In this document: one piece after another, positions 54,152 to 62,506 of the stretch
Numbering within the stretch: position 1 is the stretch's first letter
How the letters are laid out: each line of letters starts with the position of its first letter
NCBI RefSeq assembly: GCF_000785435.2
Contig: NZ_JTDB02000010.1
Location: 122,227-186,226 of the forward strand
From: Paraburkholderia sacchari
GTDB lineage: Bacteria > Pseudomonadota > Gammaproteobacteria > Burkholderiales > Burkholderiaceae
Direction of reading: 5' to 3'
DNA: 64,000 bases
Position numbers and translations under genes: made by a program
The notes under the pieces: generated by a model
What the model was told of the DNA's origin: nothing
The model's database searches: none
The model's input: the letters and a program-made list of their open reading frames with translations, nothing else

Positions 54152-56539
54152 TCACGATGACTCCCCGACCTGAGCGTATTCCGCGCTTGCACGCCGTCCC
54201 TTTCGCTCCTCACCAACGCCGAGCCAAACGGCCAATGCTGGAAGAAGGAGCACGGCACCCAGCAAATTTACCAGGAACATGAATGCCAACAGGATGCCCA
54301 TATCGGACTGAAATTTCAGTGAAGAAAACGCCCACGTTCCGACACCGAACGCCATCGTTATCGCAGTGAAAACAGCAGCCGTACCACGTTGACACATCGC
54401 TTCGTAGAAAGCATCGTGAAACGAGTGACCCTCGTAGTGCATGTGGTGCTGTACGCGCTCAAACAGATAGATTCCGTAGTCGACACCTACGCCCACGCCC
54501 AAAGCAATGACCGGCAAGGTTGCAACCTTAAGACCGATGCCGAGCATCGCCATCAAAGCGTTGCAGAGAATCGAAACAATTATGAGCGGCACGATTATGC
54601 AAAGTACGGCGCGCCAAGACCTGAAGGTCACGAAGCACAACAGGCTGATCGCCCCGAAAATGGAGAGCAGCATCGTAACTTCGGCCGCTTTTACAGCCTC
54701 GTTTGTCGCGGCGATTACTCCAACGTTTCCAGCAGCGAGACGGAAATTGATATTTTCGGAATTGTTCTCTTCGGCGAAGCGCTTGATCTCCGATACGATG
54801 TGATCGATCGTCGCCCCTTGATGGTCCTTCGTGTAAATCAAGACCTGAACGGCTGTACAACCATCCGTGTTGAATCCGAGGTCGGGATTCCAGCCGTCCG
54901 CACCCTGACTGAGACCCCGGCTTGATCGAGGCAGAGCTGCCCAACGCGGGTTTCCTTCATTGTTCGCTGCAATTGCAGTCTTGGCGAGGTCGGGTACGCT
55001 GACGACTGACCGAACACCATATACGCCGCGCATTTGGCTCTCAAACTGATCTATCGCGTGCATCACTGGGTATTTCAGGCAGGCGTCGTCGCTATAGCCT
55101 CGGGTTTCAGCAATCACACTAAGCACGTCAATGCCGGTGTGATAGCTGCTTATGATTGCTGCATTGTCCCGGTTATATTGTGCGTTTTCACGAAACTCCG
55201 GCGCGCCGCTTCCGATGTCGCCAATGGTCAATTTTCTGGACTCTGATACGCCGCCAACCAGCAAAACAAGCATCGCAGCAAACACGGCAAGTGCTACAGG
55301 CCGCTGAGCCGCAGCGGACAGTCGCCACCAAAGGGGATGACGATCCGAATCAGCTGCGCGCTGCGCCCTATGGGCAGAGGCTTCTAGCGTCATGTACGAA
55401 AGAAGCACAGGCAACAATAACTTGTTGGTCAGGATCATCAGCAGAACGCCCAGACACGCCGTTACTCCAAGTTCACGGACGCTCGGGATATCGATTCTCA
55501 TGATCACCATAAAGCCCAACGCGTTCGTGAGAAGCGCGACGCTACCAGGTATGAAGAGCTTTGTGAATGCCGCGTGCGAGGCCCACATCGGGCTCAGTCC
55601 TCTCACGACCTCCTGCTTCCATGCATTCGTCATCTGGACTGCGTGCGAGACTCCGATGGAAAAGATCAGGAACGGAACAAGAATGGACAACGGATCTATG
55701 CCGTAGCCCAGAAGGGGCAACAGGCCCAGCAGCCACGTAACAGGCAAGATCGCGATAGTCAATGCCAACATGGTCATCTTAAGTGACCGACAATAGGCAA
55801 AGAGCAACGCACCAGTAATTACAAATGCACATCCAAAAAAGAGGATGACACCCATAAGTCCGTTGACAATGTCACCAATGAGAGTTGGGAAGCCGCTGAT
55901 CTGGACGCTTAGGTCCTTTGTCGTGAACTCCCTCCTGATTTTCTCTAGTTTCTTAGCAACGGCAATATAGTCAACCTTTTTCCCCGTCTGGGGGTCGATC
56001 TCCTGGAGGTCGCTACGAATCATCGCCCCCTTAAGGTCGTTCTGCACGAGTCGTCCGATCTCGCCGGATCTTGCGGTGTTCCGGCGTACGGTTGCCAGCT
56101 CTTCGGGTTGGCCGCTGAACTTAGCGGGAACAACAACGTCCCCATAAAAGCCTTTCTCCGTCACTTCAATGAATCGAACGTTCGGCGTAAAGAGCGACGT
56201 CACGCGCGGCCGGTCAACGCCGGGGATGAAGAACACTTCATCCGTGGCACCTCTCAATGCATGCAAGAATTCGTTATTGTAAATATCACCTGAACCATTC
56301 CATCGCAAATTGACCAGAATGCGATTTCCGCCTGGGAATACGTCCGCGTATTTGAGGAACGTCTTCATGTACGGATGCTCAAGCGGGATCATTTTATAAA
56401 ACCCCGGGTCCAACTTGATCCTCAGCGAGCTCGCAATAAGCGCTGCCGTAACGGCAAGAAAGATAACCAGTAGCACGCGACGACTGGAGATCAACAGATC
56501 CGCACATCGCGTCACGATTTTCGGCGTATTGGATTTCAT
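54152..56539 (-). CDS. RND/MMPL-family transporter
   Basis: Inner-membrane RND-superfamily protein of 795 residues with two repeats of one plus five membrane helices and two large periplasmic loops. GVGVDYGIYLFERVQHH near residue 690 is the TM10 proton-relay-like segment. The layout resembles hydrophobe exporters of the MMPL/HpnN type. It lies 11 bp after the YCF48 gene and next to the DUF1302/DUF1329 operon. The direction of transport and cargo are unknown; a steroid or a degradation intermediate is plausible. Confidence 0.87.
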   Translation of the reverse strand: MKSNTPKIVTRCADLLISSRRVLLVIFLAVTAALIASSLRIKLDPGFYKMIPLEHPYMKTFLKYADVFPGGNRILVNLRWNGSGDIYNNEFLHALRGATDEVFFIPGVDRPRVTSLFTPNVRFIEVTEKGFYGDVVVPAKFSGQPEELATVRRNTARSGEIGRLVQNDLKGAMIRSDLQEIDPQTGKKVDYIAVAKKLEKIRREFTTKDLSVQISGFPTLIGDIVNGLMGVILFFGCAFVITGALLFAYCRSLKMTMLALTIAILPVTWLLGLLPLLGYGIDPLSILVPFLIFSIGVSHAVQMTNAWKQEVVRGLSPMWASHAAFTKLFIPGSVALLTNALGFMVIMRIDIPSVRELGVTACLGVLLMILTNKLLLPVLLSYMTLEASAHRAQRAADSDRHPLWWRLSAAAQRPVALAVFAAMLVLLVGGVSESRKLTIGDIGSGAPEFRENAQYNRDNAAIISSYHTGIDVLSVIAETRGYSDDACLKYPVMHAIDQFESQMRGVYGVRSVVSVPDLAKTAIAANNEGNPRWAALPRSSRGLSQGADGWNPDLGFNTDGCTAVQVLIYTKDHQGATIDHIVSEIKRFAEENNSENINFRLAAGNVGVIAATNEAVKAAEVTMLLSIFGAISLLCFVTFRSWRAVLCIIVPLIIVSILCNALMAMLGIGLKVATLPVIALGVGVGVDYGIYLFERVQHHMHYEGHSFHDAFYEAMCQRGTAAVFTAITMAFGVGTWAFSSLKFQSDMGILLAFMFLVNLLGAVLLLPALAVWLGVGEERKGRRASAEYAQVGESS

Positions 56540-56550
56540 ATTGGAAGTTC

Positions 56551-57507
56551 CTACTGAAGACTGCTCAACGACTCAACCATCAGACCGCTCTCTCCGGCAA
56601 GCGTAAGTTGCTGCGGTGCTCCCTCTCGCACTTGGGTGAAGCTGGTTCGGCCTCCAGCTTGCAATGTCCTGAAGGTCGATCCGCCATCCGTTGACTCGAT
56701 CACCGCGCCGCCCTGACCTACTAGCACAATTTCACCACTTCGAAGAACGGTACCTCCGAAGAACGCCACATTAACCGCAGTATTGGCTTGCTTCCACGAC
56801 TGTCCGTCGTCATGTGAGACGTAGACGTGGCCACGCATTCCATAAACTAGCCAATCATTGTTGGAAAGCTGCATGGCACCAAAAAAAGTACCGTCATAGA
56901 AAGACGGCTTCTTTTGCCAGTGTTCGCCACCGTCCGTGGACGTCGCCACCAATCCCTGTTCGCCGGCAATGGTTAGTTTTTCTCCCGATCCCGCGATCGC
57001 ATAGAGGTGCGCATCCGCGAGACCGGCATCCTTCTTCTGCCAAGTCTCTCCGCCGTCTGTCGAGACGAGGAAGGCACCAAAGCTGCCTATCGCAAGCACC
57101 TTGCCTTTCTCCGGGGAGGTCACGTCGAACAGCGGTTCGGGATCGTTCGCTGCATAGTTGACGGTACGCCAATGAAGTCCGCCATCGACTGTCTTCAGGA
57201 TCGTCCGGTCTTGCCCCACAGCATATCCGAGCTGTTGGTCTACGAATTTGACTTGCGTGAGCGCGGAATGGTGTTGAGGCGTGACCACCGCGTCGCTCCA
57301 ACTTTTCCCACCGTCATCGCTTATGAAGATATGGCCGAGGTCTCCGACTGCCACCTGCCGCGATCCAGCGAGGTCGATTCCCGTCATGATGAGACCGGCC
57401 GGGCCAATCCGGCTTTCCGGAAACGAAGGTGCGGGACGATGCGAAAACGCAAACACCGCTGCGGCCACGACAATCGCCGAGATCGCAATCCCTACCAGCT
57501 TCTGCAT
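56551..57507 (-). CDS. YCF48/BNR-repeat beta-propeller protein
   Basis: Protein of 318 residues with an N-terminal membrane or signal segment (about 4-22). A YCF48-like beta-propeller follows, with repeated Asp-box patterns: ISDDGGKSW, TVDGGLHW, STDGGETW, STDGGEHW and SHDDGQSW. Such proteins commonly accompany RND transporters with DUF1302/DUF1329 partners and may act as periplasmic assembly factors. Start at 57507 follows GGAGGAG. It is first in a two-gene operon with the RND gene. Confidence 0.86.
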   Translation of the reverse strand: MQKLVGIAISAIVVAAAVFAFSHRPAPSFPESRIGPAGLIMTGIDLAGSRQVAVGDLGHIFISDDGGKSWSDAVVTPQHHSALTQVKFVDQQLGYAVGQDRTILKTVDGGLHWRTVNYAANDPEPLFDVTSPEKGKVLAIGSFGAFLVSTDGGETWQKKDAGLADAHLYAIAGSGEKLTIAGEQGLVATSTDGGEHWQKKPSFYDGTFFGAMQLSNNDWLVYGMRGHVYVSHDDGQSWKQANTAVNVAFFGGTVLRSGEIVLVGQGGAVIESTDGGSTFRTLQAGGRTSFTQVREGAPQQLTLAGESGLMVESLSSLQ

Positions 57508-57731
57508 GTCTCCTCCGTATAATGTCAACGTCGCATAGCGACGCTGTGCCGCTATTACTACCCCTCACCGAGTGGTAGCCGGTCTGTCGATTTGATCGCT
57601 AAATCATCGGCTTTTGATATGCGAGTCGTCTCCAGACATCGCGTCTTGCCGCTCATCGAATCAGATCGCAGCGCAGAAGAGCGGAACGATCTGGGGCTGG
57701 TCGAAATGGTCGCCGCCTTTATTCGCACGGT

Positions 57732-57749
57732 CATCGTCCAATAAGACTA
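57732..57749 (-). promoter_or_regulatory. Steroid-regulon box upstream of YCF48-RND
   Basis: Plus strand CATCGTCC AATA AGACTA. Toward YCF48, GACCAT (57711-57706) begins 20 nt after the box; predicted leader about 190 nt. Confidence 0.72.
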
Positions 57750-57862
57750 CGCATTCACCATATGCAGACGCTTTGGTAAGCCAATGTGTAAAAGTTGACT
57801 TGGACGTTATCGGCGAGAGGTGACTTGCGCCACTCTTGTGTGCGAGAGACCAGCGGTGAAAC

Positions 57863-57880
57863 TAGTCCACTTGGACTATG
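57863..57880 (+). promoter_or_regulatory. Extra palindromic box copy between divergent units
   Basis: TAGTCC ACTT GGACTATG, perfect 6-bp arms. No nAnnnT hexamer lies at the standard spacing in either direction, so it may be an auxiliary binding site rather than a promoter element. Confidence 0.55.
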
Positions 57881-57894
57881 CGTATTGCTCGCAG

Positions 57895-57956
57895 CCTCGC
57901 GCTGCGGCATTGATCCGCGATTCGGTCGAACGTTCAGTTCGCGCCGCAGCGCGAGG
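57895..57956. repeat. 14-bp perfect inverted repeat, 34-nt loop
   Basis: CCTCGCGCTGCGGC at 57895-57908 and GCCGCAGCGCGAGG at 57943-57956. It lies between two regulatory boxes in a non-coding divergent region. It could be a transcript-isolating hairpin or a second regulatory element. Confidence 0.65.
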
Positions 57957-57986
57957 TGTGGAGCGCAGCTGATCGCACCCTCGATG

Positions 57987-58004
57987 TAGTCCAAGTAGAC
58001 GATG
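57987..58004 (+). promoter_or_regulatory. Steroid-regulon box upstream of the glutathione peroxidase gene
   Basis: TAGTCC AAGT AGACGATG in plus orientation; TACGCT (58025-58030) begins 20 nt later. Predicted 5' UTR about 70 nt. A half-site TAGTCC follows at 58040. Confidence 0.74.
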
Positions 58005-58109
58005 CGCACAAGCATCGTCATCGATACGCTCGAATCCACTAGTCCGTTGAGCTTGTGCCAATGTGAGACACTCACAGTTCTTTGTGGCGGACAAACGTGA
58101 GGGAAACTC

Positions 58110-58658
58110 GTGGCAACCGCACTTCATGACATCTCATTCACTACCATGGGTGGTTCGCATACTACCCTCGCCGCGTACCGAGGGAAGGTTCTGCTATTGG
58201 TGAATGTCGCGTCGCGCTGTGGTTTAACGCCCCAATACAGCGCTTTGGAGACCCTCTATAGACTGAAGAAGTCCCAGGGATTTGAGGTACTTGCGTTTCC
58301 CGCCAATGACTTTAAGGAGCAAGAGCCTGGCACGAACCAAGAGATCTTTGAATTCTGCACTACGAATTATGGTGTCAGCTTCCCGATTTTCTCCAAGATA
58401 TCTGTCGTGGGTCCGAATCGCCATCCGCTCTATGCGGAACTAACGGCGTTGCGCCCGGTGCGGACGGGGGAAGGGCCATTCATGTCGTTGCTGGAGGGCT
58501 ATGGTATATCTCCGAGTCGGCCGGACGACATTCTTTGGAACTTTGAGAAATTTCTTATTTCTCGCGACGGTGCGGTGGTCGAACGCTTTGCGCCTGATGT
58601 GACTGCAGATGATTCACGCCTTATCGTAGCCCTCGATAGAGAGCTCGAGAGACTGTAG
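58110..58658 (+). CDS. Glutathione peroxidase family protein
   Basis: Thiol peroxidase of 182 residues. The peroxidatic Cys is in NVASRCGLTPQY (about residue 36), with FPANDFKEQEPG and ILWNFEKFL carrying the conserved Trp-Asn. The usual FPCNQF block reads FPANDF, so the Gln and second Cys of many homologues are absent. GTG start behind GAGGG. A perfectly placed box suggests it protects against peroxides formed during steroid oxidation. Confidence 0.87.
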   Translation: MATALHDISFTTMGGSHTTLAAYRGKVLLLVNVASRCGLTPQYSALETLYRLKKSQGFEVLAFPANDFKEQEPGTNQEIFEFCTTNYGVSFPIFSKISVVGPNRHPLYAELTALRPVRTGEGPFMSLLEGYGISPSRPDDILWNFEKFLISRDGAVVERFAPDVTADDSRLIVALDRELERL

Positions 58659-58703
58659 TTGTTTCGCTCTCGCGACGACACCTGAAGCCCGCCTACGAGC
58701 ACT

Positions 58704-59393
58704 TCATTTCGAACTGCGTGACAGAAGTGCGTCGATTCCGCTGATGATCTGCTCGAACCCGAATTCGAGAATCGCCTCGCGGTCGCTCTGCAGCACAGGG
58801 AACACAGATAGATACGCACGTTGCTCGTCAGCTGACAGCCCCTCTAACTGACTGATCGAAAGCGAACTCCGGTAGCTCGGGGCTACGGACTCCACCATCA
58901 TCAGTCCAGTCGCGCTCGAAAGAAACCAGTTGTAGGCGAACGCGAGCTCATTTCCTTTGAGCCCCTGGCTTTCTAGAAGGACCAACACAGGCGCGCAAAT
59001 GCGTACCCAGGCGTTCGGCACACGCCCAGACCACGCCATTACCTTCCGCACAACGGGATACCCGTCCGCGTGCCTCTGCACAGCCCACAGCCAGGCGTGT
59101 AGGTAGCCCCGCCAATCTCCGCCGCCCGGCAGTTCAAGAAAGGAAAACGCGTAGTCAGCAACCGCCGTCAAGAGTCCTTCGCGATTCGGGAAATACTTGT
59201 ACAGCGACATCGTCGCGACGCCCAGCATGGACGCGACCTCCGACATCGCCAGCTCGTCCGTATTTCGGTTGCGCAAGACTTCGAGCGTCGCGTCGATGAT
59301 GATCTGATGCGAAAGCGTCGCCGGCCGACCGCGAGGACGTGGACCTCCCGCTACGGCCGTCTGCGCGGTCTCTTTAGTGAGCTTCTTAGGCAT
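58704..59393 (-). CDS. TetR-family transcriptional regulator
   Basis: Regulator of 229 residues with a proline/arginine-rich N-terminal arm. The helix-turn-helix reads LAMSEVASMLGVATMSLYKYFPNREGLL, and the effector domain resembles TetR_C_33-like regulators. It is divergent from the alcohol dehydrogenase gene and probably represses that module. No steroid box is found in the shared intergenic region. Confidence 0.87.
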   Translation of the reverse strand: MPKKLTKETAQTAVAGGPRPRGRPATLSHQIIIDATLEVLRNRNTDELAMSEVASMLGVATMSLYKYFPNREGLLTAVADYAFSFLELPGGGDWRGYLHAWLWAVQRHADGYPVVRKVMAWSGRVPNAWVRICAPVLVLLESQGLKGNELAFAYNWFLSSATGLMMVESVAPSYRSSLSISQLEGLSADEQRAYLSVFPVLQSDREAILEFGFEQIISGIDALLSRSSK

Positions 59394-59559
59394 CGTTAAC
59401 CCTGAAAGAAAATTTAGAAACTATTTACGATAATACATAAATTAATTCAGCCGTGCACGAGCCGGATCTGCTGTCGGCGCGCCTAAGGTTACCAGTGACG
59501 GCAGCAGCGGTCGCAACGTCGCAGGTGTTTGTCAGCCCTCAAAAAAGGACTCCGCACTC

Positions 59560-60585
59560 ATGAAGGCAGCCGTCTTTCACGACCCCGGACAACTGGAAAT
59601 GCGCACCGACCTCCGTGCGCCCGAACCCGGCCCGAACGAAGTCATCGTCAAAGTCTCCGCTTGCGGTATCTGCGGCAGCGACCTCCACCTCTACCGTACC
59701 AATGCCCATCGCGGACCAAGCCTACTGTGGACCAGCCCCGAAGGCTACGAAGTGCCCGGCCACGAATATAGCGGAACGATCGTAGGGACAGGGAGCAACA
59801 TCACTGACTGGCATATCGGAGAGCGAGTCGTAGGTGTAACGGGCGGCGGCGGTTTCGCAGAATACGTGCGCGTACCCGTGAATCCCTTTCAGCTCGTGCG
59901 TGTACCAGACGCCGTATCGTTCGCCGAGGCAGCCACGACCGAACCGCTGGCTGATGGGCTGCAAATGGTACGCAAGGCCAACGTACAACCCGGCGAAAAC
60001 GTCGTCGTCTATGGCGTGGGAATTATTGGGCTGGGTGTGATCCAGGCGCTCAAGGCGATGAACGTCCGCGCAAAGCAGATCATTGCGGTCGACGTGTCAG
60101 ATTCGAGGCTTGCCATGGCAGTCGAAGTCGGCGCAACGGCGGTAGTCAATCCGCGCGTCGACGAACCCATTGCGCGAATCGGTCAGATCTGTGGAACCGT
60201 CCCGACCGAATTCCCACCCATGAATCCGCCTGACGTCGCGGCTGTCATCGATTGCGCCGGGTTCCTCAAACATATGGATGGCCCACCACCACTGCAGCAG
60301 GCCCTCCACCTTCTGCGCCCTAAAGGCGGAAGAATTGTGTGCTTCGGCGCCTATGAGGACAAATTTCCCATTGATTTCATGCCAGTTATTCACAAGGAAA
60401 TCGCCATCTACGGTTCGATGGGCTACTCTCCAGCCGATCTAGAGAAGGCGTTAGACCTGATGGCGTCCGGCGAACTTGATAGGAAGCGTTTGATTTCCCA
60501 TCGCCTAACTCTCGAACACATCACGGAAGCTTTCGAAGTCCAAGGCTCACCGGAAGCCATAAAAGTAATGGTCACTATCGACTGA
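59560..60585 (+). CDS. Zinc-dependent alcohol dehydrogenase (MDR family)
   Basis: Medium-chain dehydrogenase of 341 residues. Catalytic-zinc ligands are seen in SACGICGSDLH and PGHEYSG. The four-Cys structural zinc loop is absent. The NAD-binding fold contains VYGVGIIGLGVIQALKAM. It leads a module with a ThDP enzyme 32 bp downstream and an MFS transporter. Substrate unknown. Confidence 0.87.
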   Translation: MKAAVFHDPGQLEMRTDLRAPEPGPNEVIVKVSACGICGSDLHLYRTNAHRGPSLLWTSPEGYEVPGHEYSGTIVGTGSNITDWHIGERVVGVTGGGGFAEYVRVPVNPFQLVRVPDAVSFAEAATTEPLADGLQMVRKANVQPGENVVVYGVGIIGLGVIQALKAMNVRAKQIIAVDVSDSRLAMAVEVGATAVVNPRVDEPIARIGQICGTVPTEFPPMNPPDVAAVIDCAGFLKHMDGPPPLQQALHLLRPKGGRIVCFGAYEDKFPIDFMPVIHKEIAIYGSMGYSPADLEKALDLMASGELDRKRLISHRLTLEHITEAFEVQGSPEAIKVMVTID

Positions 60586-60617
60586 CCCTACGAAATTTAG
60601 AAACCGAGGAAACTATC

Positions 60618-62354
60618 ATGCCGCTTCAATCATTAGGTGAACGTATTGCTGACCTATTGGTCGCCGAAGGAGTCGACAAATTTTTCTCATTGCCGGAGGT
60701 GACTTTCGGCAAGCTCCATCATGCACTTCACGATCGTGGTGTACCGCTAATCGCAGGCCACCACGAGACAGCTTCAGCCTACATTGCCGAAGCCTACGCC
60801 GCGTTCACTGGCGGAATTGCCGTCGCCGGTGGCGCCTGCGGCCCCGGGGTAATGAACCTCTACCCAGCGATTGCGAACTCATGGTCGGAAAATCTTCCGA
60901 TACTCTACCTTGGATCTGAACGTAGTACGCTCGCCAGAAACTCGCCACGAAGCGGAAAATTTCAGTGCCCCCCCAATTGTGATGTAGTAAAGCCGATCAC
61001 AAAGTTTTCTGCGGTCCTGGAAGATCCGCTACAGGCCGACGACTTGTTCCAGGAAGCATTCCGACAGCTGCGGCAAGGCACGCCCGGTCCCGTCTACATC
61101 GGTCTGCCGTTTGACCTCCTGCTCGAACAACGGGAGTTTCCCAATCCAGTTCCGCCACAACGCTATCGTCCCGCGAGTTTTACCGAAACGGTCAGTGATG
61201 CCGAGATCGAAAAGGTTGCTGATCTTCTCGCAAAGGCGAAGCGCCCGCTTATCATCGGTGGAGCAGGGATTCGAAATGCCGCTTCGCAAGCCGTGTTTAG
61301 GAAGCTGGTCGAAACGGTCGGTTGCCCAACGCTTCTTACATTCAGCGCTCGTGGCGTATTGCCCGACACGCATCCGCAAGTCTTCGACTACGGAATCGAA
61401 CCGGGAGCCACGCTCACACGCAACGCTGACCTAATTCTGGTGATCGGGTCTCCTATTGGTGAAAAATTCGCTTATGGCGGGAACGCTTACACCAGTGAGC
61501 AAGAGAATTTTCCGAACTATTTTGGCAAGGCCGGCGAGCAGAAGTGGATCCAGCTCGATCTGGACCCGTCGACCATCGGACGGAATCGGCCTGTCGACGT
61601 TGCGTTGCCCGGCGATATGCGTGCAATCCTGCCTCGCCTCGTTCAAGCACTTGAAAAACGAACCATTCACCGAACGCCTGAACTCGATCACTGGAGTAAG
61701 CAGCGAAGGGACTACTATCGCGGGCTTAATGCCAACGCCCCGGACACTAAGCCCATACATCCTGGGCGCGCAATTGCTGAGCTTCAGTCCGTCCTCCCCG
61801 CCGAGACCATCGTCGTACGAGACGGCGGCGCCTTCAGCATCTGGCTCCAGAACTATCTGCATCACGACATTGGCGGATATATCAAAGCGGGCAAACAAGG
61901 CAATTTGGGGACCGGCGTTCCGTACGCAATTGGCGTCGCATTGGCGGAGCAAACCAGAGGGAGGCCGGTCTGTCTGGTGACGGGAGACGGCTCATTCGGC
62001 TTCTATGCGATGGAGCTAGAGACCGCAGTTCGATACAAGCTTCCGATGGTCATTGTCGTTGGATACGATGCCGGTTGGTCGCTCGAGGTGCCGTACTATA
62101 TGCATGTTTGCGGCCGAACCTTCGAGGTCGATCACAATTTCGTCCGACTTGACGATCTTGCCCGCACGCTCGGTGCACACGGAGAATTCTGCGAATCGAC
62201 TGACCAAATAGCTCCCGCGATACGCCGGGCGTTTGAGTCGGGAAAGCCTGCCTTGGTGCAAATCGCGATAGATCGTGATGCAAATGCGTTCCAAATGCCG
62301 AATTCTCACATCTGGACCAAATGGCACGCGGACAAGACCGCGTATCCGGAATAA
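60618..62354 (+). CDS. Thiamine-diphosphate-dependent enzyme (acetolactate synthase/benzoylformate decarboxylase-like)
   Basis: ThDP enzyme of 578 residues with the three-domain layout. The cofactor-activating Glu lies in GHHETASAYIAEAYA (about residue 51). The C-terminal cofactor motif starts GDGSFGFYAMELETA and ends VVGYDAGW, where related sequences commonly have GND. It may decarboxylate a 2-oxo acid or perform carboligation, with the adjacent dehydrogenase acting on the product. No small regulatory subunit is present, so classical acetolactate synthase is unlikely. Confidence 0.83.
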   Translation: MPLQSLGERIADLLVAEGVDKFFSLPEVTFGKLHHALHDRGVPLIAGHHETASAYIAEAYAAFTGGIAVAGGACGPGVMNLYPAIANSWSENLPILYLGSERSTLARNSPRSGKFQCPPNCDVVKPITKFSAVLEDPLQADDLFQEAFRQLRQGTPGPVYIGLPFDLLLEQREFPNPVPPQRYRPASFTETVSDAEIEKVADLLAKAKRPLIIGGAGIRNAASQAVFRKLVETVGCPTLLTFSARGVLPDTHPQVFDYGIEPGATLTRNADLILVIGSPIGEKFAYGGNAYTSEQENFPNYFGKAGEQKWIQLDLDPSTIGRNRPVDVALPGDMRAILPRLVQALEKRTIHRTPELDHWSKQRRDYYRGLNANAPDTKPIHPGRAIAELQSVLPAETIVVRDGGAFSIWLQNYLHHDIGGYIKAGKQGNLGTGVPYAIGVALAEQTRGRPVCLVTGDGSFGFYAMELETAVRYKLPMVIVVGYDAGWSLEVPYYMHVCGRTFEVDHNFVRLDDLARTLGAHGEFCESTDQIAPAIRRAFESGKPALVQIAIDRDANAFQMPNSHIWTKWHADKTAYPE

Positions 62355-62372
62355 TTGCCACTACGCCGCGAC

Positions 62373-62398
62373 GTAAAGGACGATTTTAGCTCCTTTAC
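62373..62398 (+). terminator. Possible terminator after the ThDP enzyme gene
   Basis: GTAAAGGA and TCCTTTAC form an 8-bp stem with a 10-nt loop, 19 nt past the stop. The downstream MFS gene could still be reached by read-through. Confidence 0.45.
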
Positions 62399-62506
62399 AT
62401 CGATGAGGGCATCGCCCGTTTTTCGTATGTAAACATGCTCCTAAGGGGGGTGCCAAGCATCCCGCTGTGTGGAGCAAGTCCATCAGCAACTCGGAGTACC
62501 CGATAG

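Noticed and set aside
57895..57956. Inverted repeat as a CRISPR repeat or riboswitch
   Set aside because: Only one pair of arms exists, no repeated units or spacers, and no conserved riboswitch core could be recognised; kept as a plain inverted repeat.
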